From contig SADC01001338.1 in NCBI GenBank assembly GCA_004194705.1, forward strand, positions 124,001 through 188,000: 64,000 bases of DNA, in the 5' to 3' direction. Below the pieces are notes generated by a model. It saw only the letters and a program-made list of their open reading frames with translations, ran no database searches and was not told the DNA's origin. Source of the stretch: Ditylenchus dipsaci. Lineage: Eukaryota > Nematoda > Chromadorea > Rhabditida > Anguinidae. The position numbers and the translations under genes are program-made. This document shows positions 11,026-23,100 of this stretch, piece by piece (the first letter of the stretch is position 1; each line of letters begins with the position of its first letter).

Positions 11026-11432
11026 GATCGTGTAAAAGCCCCTTGCGAATTTTCAATTCTTTACTAGCCTTCCCATCCCAACTTTTCGGCCTATGGGATG
11101 AAGATCTCATAGATTTGATTTAAGTCACATAATATTATTCAATGTCATCAAAGTCTCCTGGGCGAGTGAAAACAAGTTCGCGAGCTTTCCTTGTTAGTTA
11201 CTGTATATCGTCAATTAATCGACCATGAGATCTCGCTTACTGATCAATCATCCTAAAATTTTGGGTTAAATTTGAACCGAAATCTAAAAATATGCGGAAA
11301 AAGCAATTTTTATTCATTCGTGTTTAGCTACTATCGAAGAAAGACGTATCAGCTCCAGGTTAGATATAATCCTAATTACATTTGTACGACGATTCACATT
11401 CCTAGGCAAAAAGCCAGTGGCGAGCCCAAAAA

Positions 11433-14400
11433 ATGGTGGTGGAGAAAAGGTTATGGCGTGAGTTGCGGGACTTTGATGATAAGGTGTTGAGACTTTAAGA
11501 TTAGGTTGAAATAATATACCTAATTTTTATTAGAACATAGAAAGTCTTCTTAACAACCTTGACAACTGACGACTTGAAGATCTGAATAATGACTTTGACC
11601 CTGATGTAAGTGCCCTAATATCGTGTAAACAGCTTGAAAAACTCTGCCGAACTACATTTTAGAACTCCATGCTACCTCCATCCCAGCGATGCAAAGACCA
11701 AACAGATAAGCAGCCCACTGGACCTTATCAAGTAAACCAAACATTCTAAATGTTTTTTACAAGTCGCATATTAAGAGGATAGATTGCTCAAATACCTAGA
11801 AGATTGCCAAGAATGAAAAAGACGGGAAGAGGTGATTTTTATGCTCAAATTGCTACTACAGTTGACATAAATTCGTTCATGCGCCCTGTGGCTTTTTTGG
11901 CTGAAATTTATAGTACAATTTATTTTACAGGTTGTACCTTTAATGCTGGTATAAAAAGAGTGAGTCAATTGAGCAACAAAAAAATTCTAAAATGACACTA
12001 GTTTTTGAATTCCAGGTAAAGGTTTGAGCCCAAAGAAGAAGAAGATGAGGGCAAGTCAGGAGAGGTGTGACAATCCACTAGGTTTGGGACAAGAAAAAGA
12101 AGGGTGAAATGCAAATGCCATGAGCTGGATCTGGACGACGATGAAGATGAGGAAGACGAGGAGGACGAGGATGAGGAATATGATGATGAGGAGCTCGACC
12201 AAGCCTAGAAAGTGCTCCTGAAAGGGACTTGTAAGTCTCTGAATTAAAGTTATTTCAGAATTTTTCGTGTAATGCTTCCCTAGTCGACTGTTTTTAACTG
12301 ACTTCGGTCATTTCATTTCTGCTCATTGACCTTTGACACTAATTGCATGACAACCGGTTGTTGAACTGGATTTTGAAACTACAATTACGAATGAGCTACA
12401 ATTAGCTACAATCAGTACAATATAGCTAGCTATAATCTTGTCTTAAGGCCGCCTTTTTCATGGACGTTCTTACATTTGGACACCGCGAGGCAAATTTCCA
12501 AGCTTATTTTTTTCACCCCAATCCGTTGCAATGTGAATGTGTTGGTATTTGGCCTCGAAGCGGCCAAACACACTTGGTTTGTCGACGCGAAAAGTGGAAT
12601 ATAGGTCAAAGTGAAAAGAGTCAGCTTAGAGAAAAATACTCTTTTGAAGGAGGCATGCACTGGGCTGCTGTCTTTTTTAATAGTATCTGAATCGAAATAA
12701 CTTGACTCTTTGCAGACGTGACTTTTCCGCCATTTTAATGTAATGGCGTTACTAATTAAAAAAAAGCGGCCGAATAGAATGAACCCAGGGCCTCCTTATT
12801 ACATGCAGAACTAGGAAAACGGTCCCACTACATCAAGCTTCTTAAGAGTCTATTTTAGTCTGAAGTCTGAAAAGTAAACTATTTTCGCTTTTAGGGTGGA
12901 TTTGGCCGGTATTTTGGGTAAGTTTTACAATATCTTTCACCTATTATCATAAACACACACGAAATTATTTAGGCATGCACAATGTCCTAAACCAACCACA
13001 GTATTACAACGCGCTCAAGGGCAAAACCAAGACGAAAACACGGGCATTTCATTCAATGGGGTCATCAAAGCTTATCAGGTGAATTTAATTTTAATCTCTA
13101 AAAAAATAGCATAAACTGCTAAATTGTAGCCAAGAGTGGTGCCTGATGAAGGCGAAAATGAGACTGACGTTGAAGAATGCATCAGGTTGCATATTTTATG
13201 TCCCTCAATATGCGCAATATATAACTAATTTTAGACGTTTGGAAGCCGACGATGAAAAATTGGAGGAAGTCAACATTAATAATATGAAGGTCGTGATTAT
13301 CCACTTTTCTAAAAAAATATAAGTTTAAAAATGTTCAGAGGGTGTCAAAAGAGGAATTAGATCCCTAATCAAGCTAGCCAAAAGTCCAAACACTCAAAAA
13401 GCTGTGCATGGCAACACAGCTATTGCGGATTCTGAAGCTAGGGTAGGCTTTTGACCATATTTTTGCTGGTTTCATATGTTATTGCTAGTTTAGCCACTCA
13501 TTGAGTTGCTGGAGCAGAGCACATCTTTAAAAGTGCTTAATATTGAGTCCAACTTTATCAGCCCTGAACTTATTGCCAGACTGCTCAGGGCAACTTTGGA
13601 AACACAGTCATTAGTTGAATTTCACGCTGAAAACCAGGTGAATTCAAACACTTTAAACTAATAATAGTATTTCCGGCTGTAATTCGGGGACCAGCTGGGG
13701 GTAGCGACACGGCCGCACCAAGTATCGGTACGGCAGTAGCGTCTTATTTTTTAAAGGCATGCACGTGCGTTTCAAAAAGTTAAGGCGAGGACCAGCAAAT
13801 TTATTCAAACCCTCCCCAGTTTTCACTCCTTTCGCGTTTAATCTAATATTATGACTTTATAGGCAAAAATTTTTTAAAATATCGGTGCGAACGCATACAA
13901 AAAATTTGCGAGAAATAAAAAAAACTGTCGGTCACCGCCTTTTGCGCGTAACACACGGACATTTTCTTTAAATGCTTTTTATATTTTTTAGGTTGTCGGC
14001 CGGTCGAGCCTCAGCCGAACCATAAAAAACATTCGTTTTCGGTAGGAATAGCCGAAATTTGGCCTGCCGGCCAACAATCCTATATATTTTATTCGTTTTA
14101 CCATTTACAAATGATTAACTTTGCCTTTTTTAATATAAATTTTTATGTAAAAACTGTTTTATTTTTTTGTAGAGAGCTTCTGTGCTTGGAAACCAAATAG
14201 AAATGGATATTATGTTGAGTGTGGAAGACAATGAAAATCTTCTTAGAGTGGGTGTTCGCTACAATCCATGGGTTAGTGCTTTAATTACATACTCTTTTTT
14301 AATTGTATATTTTAGAGGGCAGACACCGTTTTCTGAAGCTTTGGAACGGACTATGAAAGATGTAAGCAAACTCTTGTACCTCAATAGTTAAAGGCCATTG

Positions 14401-15988
14401 CCGTCTCGACAACGGTTGTCCCGCGCCAATTTGAATTTTTTCTTTATCGTTGCATTTACGTACGAATGTTTCAACTTGGTTTCTAACAAAACTACCTAGA
14501 ATTGAATTTAGGCCTTGTTTTGTTTAAAAACCAAGCTGAAAAATCGTACAGAAGTTGAATGATTAGGCAAAAAAATTGAATTGGCGGGGACAATTCAAAC
14601 AGGTGGCAATGGCCCTTAAAAATAATCGATTCAAGACTTTTCGGTCTTATTAGGAATTTTAGTAGAGACCAGATATCACAAAAATCACGATTTCGGTTTT
14701 TTTCGCGGCCCGTGGCGACCCGTAATTACCAAAAGTTACAAATCCGCGGCCCAAGCAAGGCGAAAGAAAGCACCGGATATTAGTTTTCAAATCGCATATA
14801 CCGTATTTACTGTATTAACTCCCACCCTCTAATGACTCCCCACCCTAATAAGTCCCCACCAACGGACCTTATATCTCAGCCTAGAGCGAAATTTCGCAAA
14901 TCTGTTTTTCGCGTTTTCTTAGTGCCGCGAGTTTACCTGATTACACTTTTTAAACTTGGTTGAGCACCCAAAAATATCAAAATCGAAATATTTTTTTCCG
15001 ACCTAAGTATCTTTTTCCCCTCCTTTGATTGAAGCTAACTTTTCATCCTCTTATTTTTCATTTCTTTGACAGAAATTTTTGACAAAGGATCGTCATTTTT
15101 TAATTGGTACAAATAGTTTTTGATGTGATGGATCGATTAAACAAAAAGTAGCGGCTTTGTTATAAATTAGTGCTAAAGACTTGTGTTACTCTCTAGCCAA
15201 TATTTTTGCCTTAACACTAGTGATCAAAAAGAACAGCTGTTCAGGCTATTTCGACCTTTCTTTGAAATCACTCTTGTTTAAATCTTTCTGACTTTTTTGA
15301 AAACAAAAACAACTTGGAAAAATTCTGGTGTTTTGCCGTTTTCTGATAATAAAAACAGGCATAATTAAAAAGTAAATATAAATTAACTGATTTATAGATA
15401 TAAACTGTGGCTTTCGGAATTGCATTGCGTAGATGGCAATAATCTTTAATGTCGAGAGACCTTATTTGAGAAAATAAGGCATACAGTCAAGTCTCGCTAT
15501 AACGCGACACCCCTCAAGTTTGTTTCCGCTAGGTACGACCATTTTTCACCTTAATTTTAAAAACTTTTGCTCAAATTAATCATCCAGTCTAGACCAAAAT
15601 ATCGTGAGGATTTCAAAAAATATAAATCATTGCCAATAAGATCCACGTTTCCCGCTATAGCGCGACCCTATTTTCGAAAAAGAGGTCGTGCTATAGCGAG
15701 AACCGCGGATCTTATAGGCAAAACGATTTTTTTTAAACGATTTTTTGAAAACACTGATCAAATTAGAATCCTCACGATATTTCGGACTAGACTTGGGATC
15801 GATTTCGGCGAAAATTTTCAAAAAATAAAGATGGATGGACCCTAGGCGGGAACGAACTCGAGAGGGTCGCGAATTGTAGTGGGACTTGATTGTAATTATA
15901 ATATGCCTGACAATTATCTAAATGATTATCTAACTTATCAATTGTTTCAGTAAGATTGAAGCGATTGGAAGACAAAAAGAAGCACTGA
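11433..15988 (+). CDS. TMOD: Tropomodulin
   Basis: About 14 exons: 11433-11483, 11534-11605, 11663-11731, 11778-11831, 12016-12230, 12895-12917, 12973-13078, 13130-13185, 13235-13289, 13339-13443, 13495-13637, 14173-14271, 14316-14361, 15951-15988. The start gives RELRDFDDK then LEDLNNDFDPD and SMLPPSQRCKDQT, the N-terminal tropomyosin/actin-binding part. A strongly acidic D/E run (exon 5) precedes ALESAPERDLVDLAGILGMH. The C-terminal leucine-rich-repeat cap reads LKVLNIESNFISPELIARLL, TLETQSLVEFHAENQ, RASVLGNQIEMDIML. The end, VSEALERTMKD then RLKRLEDKKKH-stop, looks like worm tropomodulins. Known role: caps the pointed ends of tropomyosin-coated actin filaments, for example in muscle. Several one-base indels (exons 2, 4, 5, 7, 10, 12-14) must be assumed, most likely sequence errors. 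The last two introns are filled with MITEs. Confidence 0.88.
13750..14025. repeat. Degenerate GGCATGC palindrome in a tropomodulin intron
   Basis: The left arm AAAGGCATGCACGTGCGTTTC and the AAAAAGTTAAGGCG block match the better copy at 45948-46180; the right arm is decayed. Confidence 0.55.
14390..14619. mobile_element. Palindromic MITE, AAGGCCATTGCC family
   Basis: The ends TTAAAGGCCATTGCC and GGCAATGGCCCTTAA are inverted. The centre is CCTAGAATTGAATTTAGGCC flanked by AACTTGGTTTCTAACAAAAC and its inverse. Related copies lie at 20390-20580, 38558-38785 and 40627-40848. Sits in the last tropomodulin intron. Confidence 0.8.
14808..15010. repeat. Partial CCGTAT-family MITE
   Basis: Starts ACCGTATTTACTGTATTAAC and contains ACGGACCTTATATCTCAGCC, shared with 5806-6031. 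The right arm is missing or decayed. Confidence 0.6.
15484..15893. mobile_element. Pogo/Tigger-like MITE
   Basis: Left end CAGTCAAGTCTCGCTATAAC then GCGACACCCCTCAAG; right end GGCGGGAACGAACTCGAGAG then GGGACTTGATTG. An internal palindrome around GCGACC..CGAAAAAGAGGTCG is also present. About 410 bp, no transposase. Confidence 0.75.
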
Positions 15989-15989
15989 A

Positions 15990-17190
15990 GAAATTTTCAA
16001 ATGCAATCACTGTACAAAAAACAACTAGCGGCCGTCTTTTCACCTCTCCTTTGCCGCAAAATCAATCATGTGTTAATTTTTTAGTAACACCTGTAGTAAT
16101 AACGTATGTTTCACTATTGCTAGGCAAGTTGTAACTATGACTTGGTCTTTTCTAATAGCTTGAAATGAAAATCATTTTTGAACTTTCTGTTTTGGAGCAA
16201 AAGCATTGGCCAAAAGATTTTGCTGCCCTTGGCTAAAATGTAACAATTTTCAGCTTTTGTGAGTTCTCGAATTACTGTTTTTATATATTGTATAGTTACC
16301 TATAAGTTTGTGTCTACATAGTTAAAAAATCAGCTTTAAGGCCAAGAGAAATTCGAAAAAGTATATCAACTAAAAAAATTTCTTGTAACATTTTCATTAT
16401 TATTATGCACATTGTTATTTTTTAATATAAGTTAGGTCATGTCAGGGCTATTCAAAGTTCTCAGATAATTTTTTTAATTGATTTTCTGAACCCGTATTTT
16501 TTGTGCTTTATGATTACAATAAAATGGCTCTAGTCTACAATTGGTACCTAAAATTTGCCTTGTCCCCTGCTATTTTATAAAATAGCTTGGCCACCCTGTC
16601 CATTCTAGTTATGGTAACATGGCGCGGGGAAAACAACAGGGAGGACCAAGCTATTTTCCGTAAAAATAACGGGGGGGGGGGGGGCGAGGCATATTTTTGG
16701 TACCAATTGTAGACTAAGGCCATAGAATGTTTCAAATTTCGACCGTTCGAAAAATAATCTTAAATTATGCTTTCGAACTTTGAGCGCTCGAAAATTTCGA
16801 ATCGAGCGCTCGACTCGAAATTTTCGAGCGCTTATATCCCTACAAATGACCCTTTTTCTCAAAATTAGTCAGAATGACTGATAAGACAATTAATCTGAGT
16901 GCCCTGAATCATGCTCATATTTGCAAAGAGATAAATTTATTTTGTTTTTATCTAAGCTTGGGTCTGGAAGCTTCTTTTCAAAAAGCTTTGTTGTCTGTGT
17001 TAGCATTATTTGTATGTATTCTCTTCTTCCTTGGTTAAACTGTCAATAAAAAGTATTAATTTGTTTGTTTTGCAAACATATAACACATTTTACACAGTCG
17101 GCACAACTTGTTAACTATATATTGATTGATAGTCTATTTATCGACAATTAAAAAAACATTTTTCGTTTTGTAAACTTTGCAATTCTAGAT
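15990..17190. other. Region between tropomodulin and the PHYHIP-like gene
   Basis: Probably holds the tropomodulin 3' UTR and the next promoter. It contains a G run near 16670-16684 in an interrupted palindrome around 16540-16720, and a small CGAAATTTTCGAGCGC palindrome cluster at 16745-16840. No coding sequence is supported. Confidence 0.4.
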
Positions 17191-17195
17191 TTCTG

Positions 17196-20100
17196 ATGTG
17201 GGATGAAGGAAACTACCCGCAAAGTGATTCTTGGGGAGATTCCTACAGAGACTCTTGGCAGGAATATCAAAATCACGAGGTTCTTTTTAACCTTTTTTGC
17301 AGAAAATTTCGAAATACAGGGTGTTTCAAAAAATTCGGCGGTTTTGAAATGGCCATGACTTTTTTCATAGGAGGGTTTTCGAAACTCTGTTTTCGCTGAT
17401 CTATTTTCTGGCCGACAATATTTCTTTGGTATATCAAGTCAAAACAAGATTTTTGCTTGTCCCCTGTGATTTGAGCCTTACTAAACTTCAGGACTAAAAT
17501 CACAGGGCGGACCAAGCGAAAATCGTGATTGTGACATTTATACCGAAAAAAATTGTCAACGAGAAATATCGATCCGTGAAAACAGAATTTCGAAAAACGG
17601 ACTATAAAAAAAGTTATGGCCATTTTAAATTTGCCGAATTTTGGAAACACCTGTATAAACAAATACCCTTCAAGGCGGCTAAATTTACCTTTACCCCACC
17701 ACTCAATTAACCTTGACCTCCACTAGTAAATCAGCTTGGGGACCAAGGCAAAAAATTTCATTTGAAAATTTCGTTTTAAAATCTTAAAAACAGGTCTCAA
17801 AAACAACATATATTTGTACTTTTGATTATTTTTATGCAAAAAGTTATTGGTATTAAACATGGAAATTTTTCGCCTTAGTCCCCAAGCTAATTTGCTGGTG
17901 GGGTCAAGGTTAATTGAGTGGTGGGGGTAAAGGTAAAGTGCTCCCTTCAAGGCATTCTAAATTTGGCTAAATTTAGCACTATTGTTCAAGAATAGTATCT
18001 CAACAAATTTACTAAATTTACCTATACCCCCCCCCCCACTCAATTAACCTTGACCCCCACAGTAAATCAGCTTGGGGGACCAAGGCAAAAAATTTCATTT
18101 GAAAACTTCCATTTTAAATTTTCAAGAAACAGGTCTCAAAAACTATATATTTGCACTTTTTGATTATTTTTATGCAAGAAAATTATTTGTATTAAAAAAT
18201 GGAAAAAAGTTTGCCTTGGTCCCCAAGCTGATTTGCTGGTGGGGGTCAAGGTTAATTGAGTGGTGGGGTAAAGGTAAAGTGCTCCCTTCAAGGCATTCTA
18301 AAAATTTGGCCAAATTTAGCACTACGGTCCAGCCACCAGCAGTTGGAGAATCAGAAGTCATGCAACGGCGATGCACGCACCCGTTCACCATCCGTACCAG
18401 CCACCTCAGCACCAACATCCAGGCTACAATCGGCATTTAGCGAATCACCACCAAGCTCCATTTTTCGATGGCCCAGCCCTGCATTCAAATTGAGCCCTAT
18501 GGTTCAGCTCAACGGCATCCTCCACCACCGTTTCCTGTCATGAGACAGCCATCTCAAGGTCATCCAATGCATGTGTCACCACCAATTCGAGAAATGGCTT
18601 TCAGATCATCTGAGTCTTGGGGTATGTTTTCTCGGAAATTTTGTTTTGGGATCTCTAAAGGTCAAATATTTTCAATTCCAAGAAAATTTGACCTCCAAAA
18701 TGATCTCAAAGACCTTACTTGGTCAAGTTGCTTCCGCGGAGCAGTGAGCAGGCGTTTGCGTTTTTGGCCCAAAAAGTGTTTCAGGTTCGATCCCACGTGG
18801 TGGTACGCTATTTATTTTGGCTTGTTTGACCAGTTCTAGAGGTAGTTTGGGTCGCTGGTTCTGAATCTGGCGTCAAAAAAGTCTTAATTGCCCCTAGAAC
18901 AGGTCAAACAATCCAAAATAAATAGCATGCCACCAGGTGGGATCGAACCTGCGCACCCTTTTATGACCATAAAACACAAACGCTTACGCACCAGTGTTTT
19001 CAATAATGAGAAGCATAAATGAGAGTAACATGAGAATGACAATGAGAAAATAGTCAACATGAGAATGAGAAGTATAATGTTTCTCATTCTCATTCTCATG
19101 TTACTCTCATTTCTCATTCTCATTCTCATTGTCACTGTGAAATCCTTCTCATTCTGGTGATTCTCATTCTCATTTTTGAAAACACTGTTACGCACTGCGC
19201 CACTGAAGCGACTTTTTCAGGTATACAACGACCGGGTACACATTATGACCGGGTACAACGACCGGGTACAGTGCCAAATTTTGCCTTGATCTCCCCTGTT
19301 AATTTTTAAAAATTTTTTCGATTTTTTCATTATTTTGCGCACTTAGACTTAGGCTAAGGCAAGGTTAGGCCAGCGCCCATTAGGACGGACTCAAACGTGT
19401 GGTTTAACCATACTTTTTTAACTTTTACAAAAAAGTGTTCCCGGTCGTTGTACCCGGTCATAATGTGTACCCGGTCGCAGGTCAGTCCTTTTTCAAACTT
19501 AAATGGCTGTCCCACCTCATTTAATTGTTCTGAGAGCATTACTTTAGCGCCTAGAAGTGCACCAGATACCTGGCTTCAGACTGGAAAAAAAGCCATATGC
19601 CCAATCCGCTGGCTTCCAGCACCTTTTGACACCACATGCCAGCGAAGAAGCTATAGCCCTAAGAAGGGAAAGTTTGGAGGAGGAACACAGAATGAAGAAG
19701 CCCAGGCTTTACAATGACTTTTCCGAGCCAAGCAGACCAAAGACAATACAGTTGAGAGTGGAATCTAGTGCGATAAAGTAGGTTTCTTACTTGAGCTCTA
19801 AAGCTAAAATATTGATAGTGCCGAAAAAATCATTTTAAAAAATAAGAAAAATAAAGTTGAAAATTTCTTTATTTCTTTATTCAGTGGCGTAATCTTATGA
19901 TTAAGCAAATCCTCGATTCTAACACCGGATTCGTGCTTGGATTCGCCATTGATTCGCAACTATTCTTAAAATTGAAAACTCATTGTTAAATTTCAAATTC
20001 TATTCCAGAGCACAAGCATTTGAAGGGGAAAAGCCATTAAGGTTTGAAAAAGTGGCTTCAGCGGCGTAATCTTATGATTAAAGAAGATGGAGAAGAAACT

Positions 20101-23100
20101 TTGATCTCGATGGCGCAGTGCGTAAGTGTTTGTGTTTTCGGCCCAAAATAGTGAGCAGGTTCGCTCCCATATGGTGGCACGCTATTTACTTTGGCTTGTT
20201 CGACCAATTTGTAAGGGTAATTGGGGTCGATGATTCCGAATTTGGCGCTAAAAGTCGATTTTTCCTTCCAATAGCTGTCACCACGTGAGATCGAACCGCA
20301 CATCCCTTTGAGCTATAAAACATTAACATTATCCAGTGGGCCACCCATTTTGAATTTTTAAATCTAAGTGGCTTCCCCTCCTTTATAGAAAAATTTTTCC
20401 TTAATCATTGAAGTTCTGTACGGATTTTTTTACTTGGTTTCTAATACAACTAAACCTAAAATTAAATTCTAGGCCTTTTTTTGTTAGAAACCAAGTTGAA
20501 AAATCCGAAGAAAATTTCAATGATCAGTGAAAATTTTTGAATTGGCGCGGGACCATTGAGCAGGAAAAGACAGTCCTTTAAACAAAAAAATTTCAAGTAT
20601 TTTGAATCAAATGTTTTGCGTATCGAGCAGGCTCTGAAATTCGACATTTTTTTTCAATTATAACAACAGTTACACCTAGCGGATATAAATCTTTTATAAA
20701 AATTTTCGATAACTTTTTTTGTCGAAATAATAAAAACAGTGTATATAACGAACCAGTGTTTTCAAAAATCACACCTCACACTTTGGGTCACACTAACTTT
20801 ACCTACTTTTTTCTCATAAATTCTGGATATTTTTGTACCATTTTGTAGCTGAGATATTGCTCTATCGATTCAGTGGTCAAACATCTCAGTTAAAATTTTT
20901 TTTTGACAAAATTACGCAAAGTGTGACTTTAAAATCACACCTTTAAGTGTGATTTTAGTGTGATTTTGATGTGGAATTGTCGCATTTGAATTCCGCCAAA
21001 ATATTGACCAGTGGATCGAAAGAGAAATATCTCAGCTACAAAACAGTACAAAAATATCCGAAATACGAAAACAAAATTTATGAGAAAAGGATAAATGAGT
21101 CAGTGTGACCCACGTGTGAACACTGTAACAAACTAACAATTTGTCAAATAAAATTAGGTGTGCAGTCTTTTGGAATTTCCCAGATCTTTCCAGTAAGTCT
21201 TTTTTGGCTTTCAAACTTTTGTTTAGAAAAGCGTATATTTTCAGCTAAAACAAAGTACAAACAACAGATTGAAATTACTGAAGTGACTGATGACTTAGCT
21301 CCTGTGAATCAGAGTTTTTGGCCCTCATGTCACTAATTATAAGTTCAAAACCGTACCCGGTAGATTCTACACAGTCAAACTCTCAATTTTTGATCAGAAA
21401 GGAAAAATGGTGGCAGAGGGTACTGTGCGTTGCAAAGCAGGTGAATTTTTTGTAGTTTTTATTGGCTTTCGACAATACCATTCAAACTTTTAGCTTTTTC
21501 GCTGGACGAAATTGACAAATTGATGGCTAGAGCCATCTCAGCTACTGGCAAGGCAATGCATTCCTTCAGCTATTTGTACAGATGTAAGCCCAAGTACTAT
21601 TGGGACGAGATATATATGCATCGGATGGCATTATGGAAAAATATATCAAAGACGAAAACGGGCAAGCTGCCTCACCTATCAATGGAGAAATTGAAGGTTT
21701 GAGTTTACTAATTGCTAGATTGACACTCTTAAAAGCCCAAGTTTACCCCCTCTCCAAAGAGTATGAGTTCTCTAGCCGTAGACCCCCAAAAAGTAGGAGC
21801 TGGTGCAGGATCACAATACCCAAAGACAAAATACCCAAAGACAAAATACCCAATATGCATATTGTGCAGATAATGGGCACTATATGTTATTATCATAATA
21901 TACACAGCATATACCGTATTTTCTCTATTAAACGGGCCCTCTCTAATAAACGGGCCCCTCGACTTGAGGACTTATATCTGAGACCAGAGTAAACATTTTG
22001 CAAAACTGTTTTTTGCATTTTCTTAACTCCCACGAGCTCTACTGATTCTTCTTTTTATATTTTGGTTGAGCACCCAAAAATCTTGAAATTGACCTCAAAA
22101 TTTTCCGATTTTGAGGGGCCGTTTAATAGAGAAAATACGGTAATATGCATCGCAGACATCATCGAGCAGAAAACGTACAAATAAGTCTGAACCCCTTAGA
22201 CAATATGCATATTGGGTATTTCGTCCTTGGGTATTTTTTCTTTGGGTATTTTGATCCTGCACCATATGAGCTCTGTAGCCATAGACCACCAAAGAGTATA
22301 AGTTCTCTAACCATTTGTTAGGCTTAGGGAGCTCAAACTCTTTGGAGAAGCGGGTTCACATGGTTATCACTTCAAGTGTTTCAGGTCTCTTTTTTTCGGC
22401 AAGAAACACTTCCGGACGGGCATTTACCCCCTTCTTCACCGTTTGGTGACATGAGGATGCATTTGCCAGCTTTTAGTTTACTGAATCCAGCTGAAATCAA
22501 CATGTACTTTTGTGATTACTACTGCAACAGATTGGTATATTTATTTTTATTTCGCTATAATTTGATTTTTTGTGGTTTTAGACTCACTATGTTACTGTTT
22601 GTAGTGTGCAAGAAAGGATCTTCCACTGATAAGTCAGGCTTCTGTTTGGTGAATATATAAATTAAAGTTTGAGTTTTAGCTTTTGCCGAGATCGGATCAG
22701 ACCGTTGAATGTGCGGAATAACCCATTTCTCAGGTAATGGTCTCCATAGTGATCACCTAATTTCCGAAAAAGGTCTGATTTCCAAAAACACAAAATCAAA
22801 ATCCTTGCTATATTTCGGACTAGAATGGATGAAGACAACTGGCAAAAGCCTTCAAAATTTGAGTTAAAAAAAGTGTCGGGACTTAGGTGGGAACGAACTT
22901 GAGAGGGTGATCACTATGGAGAGAGTCGACTGTACTATCAATTATTACTTGACATTTTTATAAATATTTTTAGAGTCGAACCATTGGACAGCTTGGACGT
23001 CCCATACGCCTTTTTCGTCAATAAAAGTATTTGGTAGAGATTTACTACACTGAGCATGTATGAATTTTTATTCAACACTCTAATTTATTATCTTTTTGCT

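Larger units (their letters stand above)
18725..19530. repeat. tRNA-like palindrome, copy 2, split by two insertions
   Basis: Left half GAGCAGTGAGCAGGCGTTTG..TTCAGGTTCGATCCCACG, central TTGGCTTGTTTGACCAG..AGGTCAAACAATCC, right half CGAACCTGCGCACC..CACTGCGCCACTGAAG, then ACTTTTTC..AAACTTAAATGG. Removing 18992-19195 and 19220-19495 restores a standard family copy. Confidence 0.85.
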
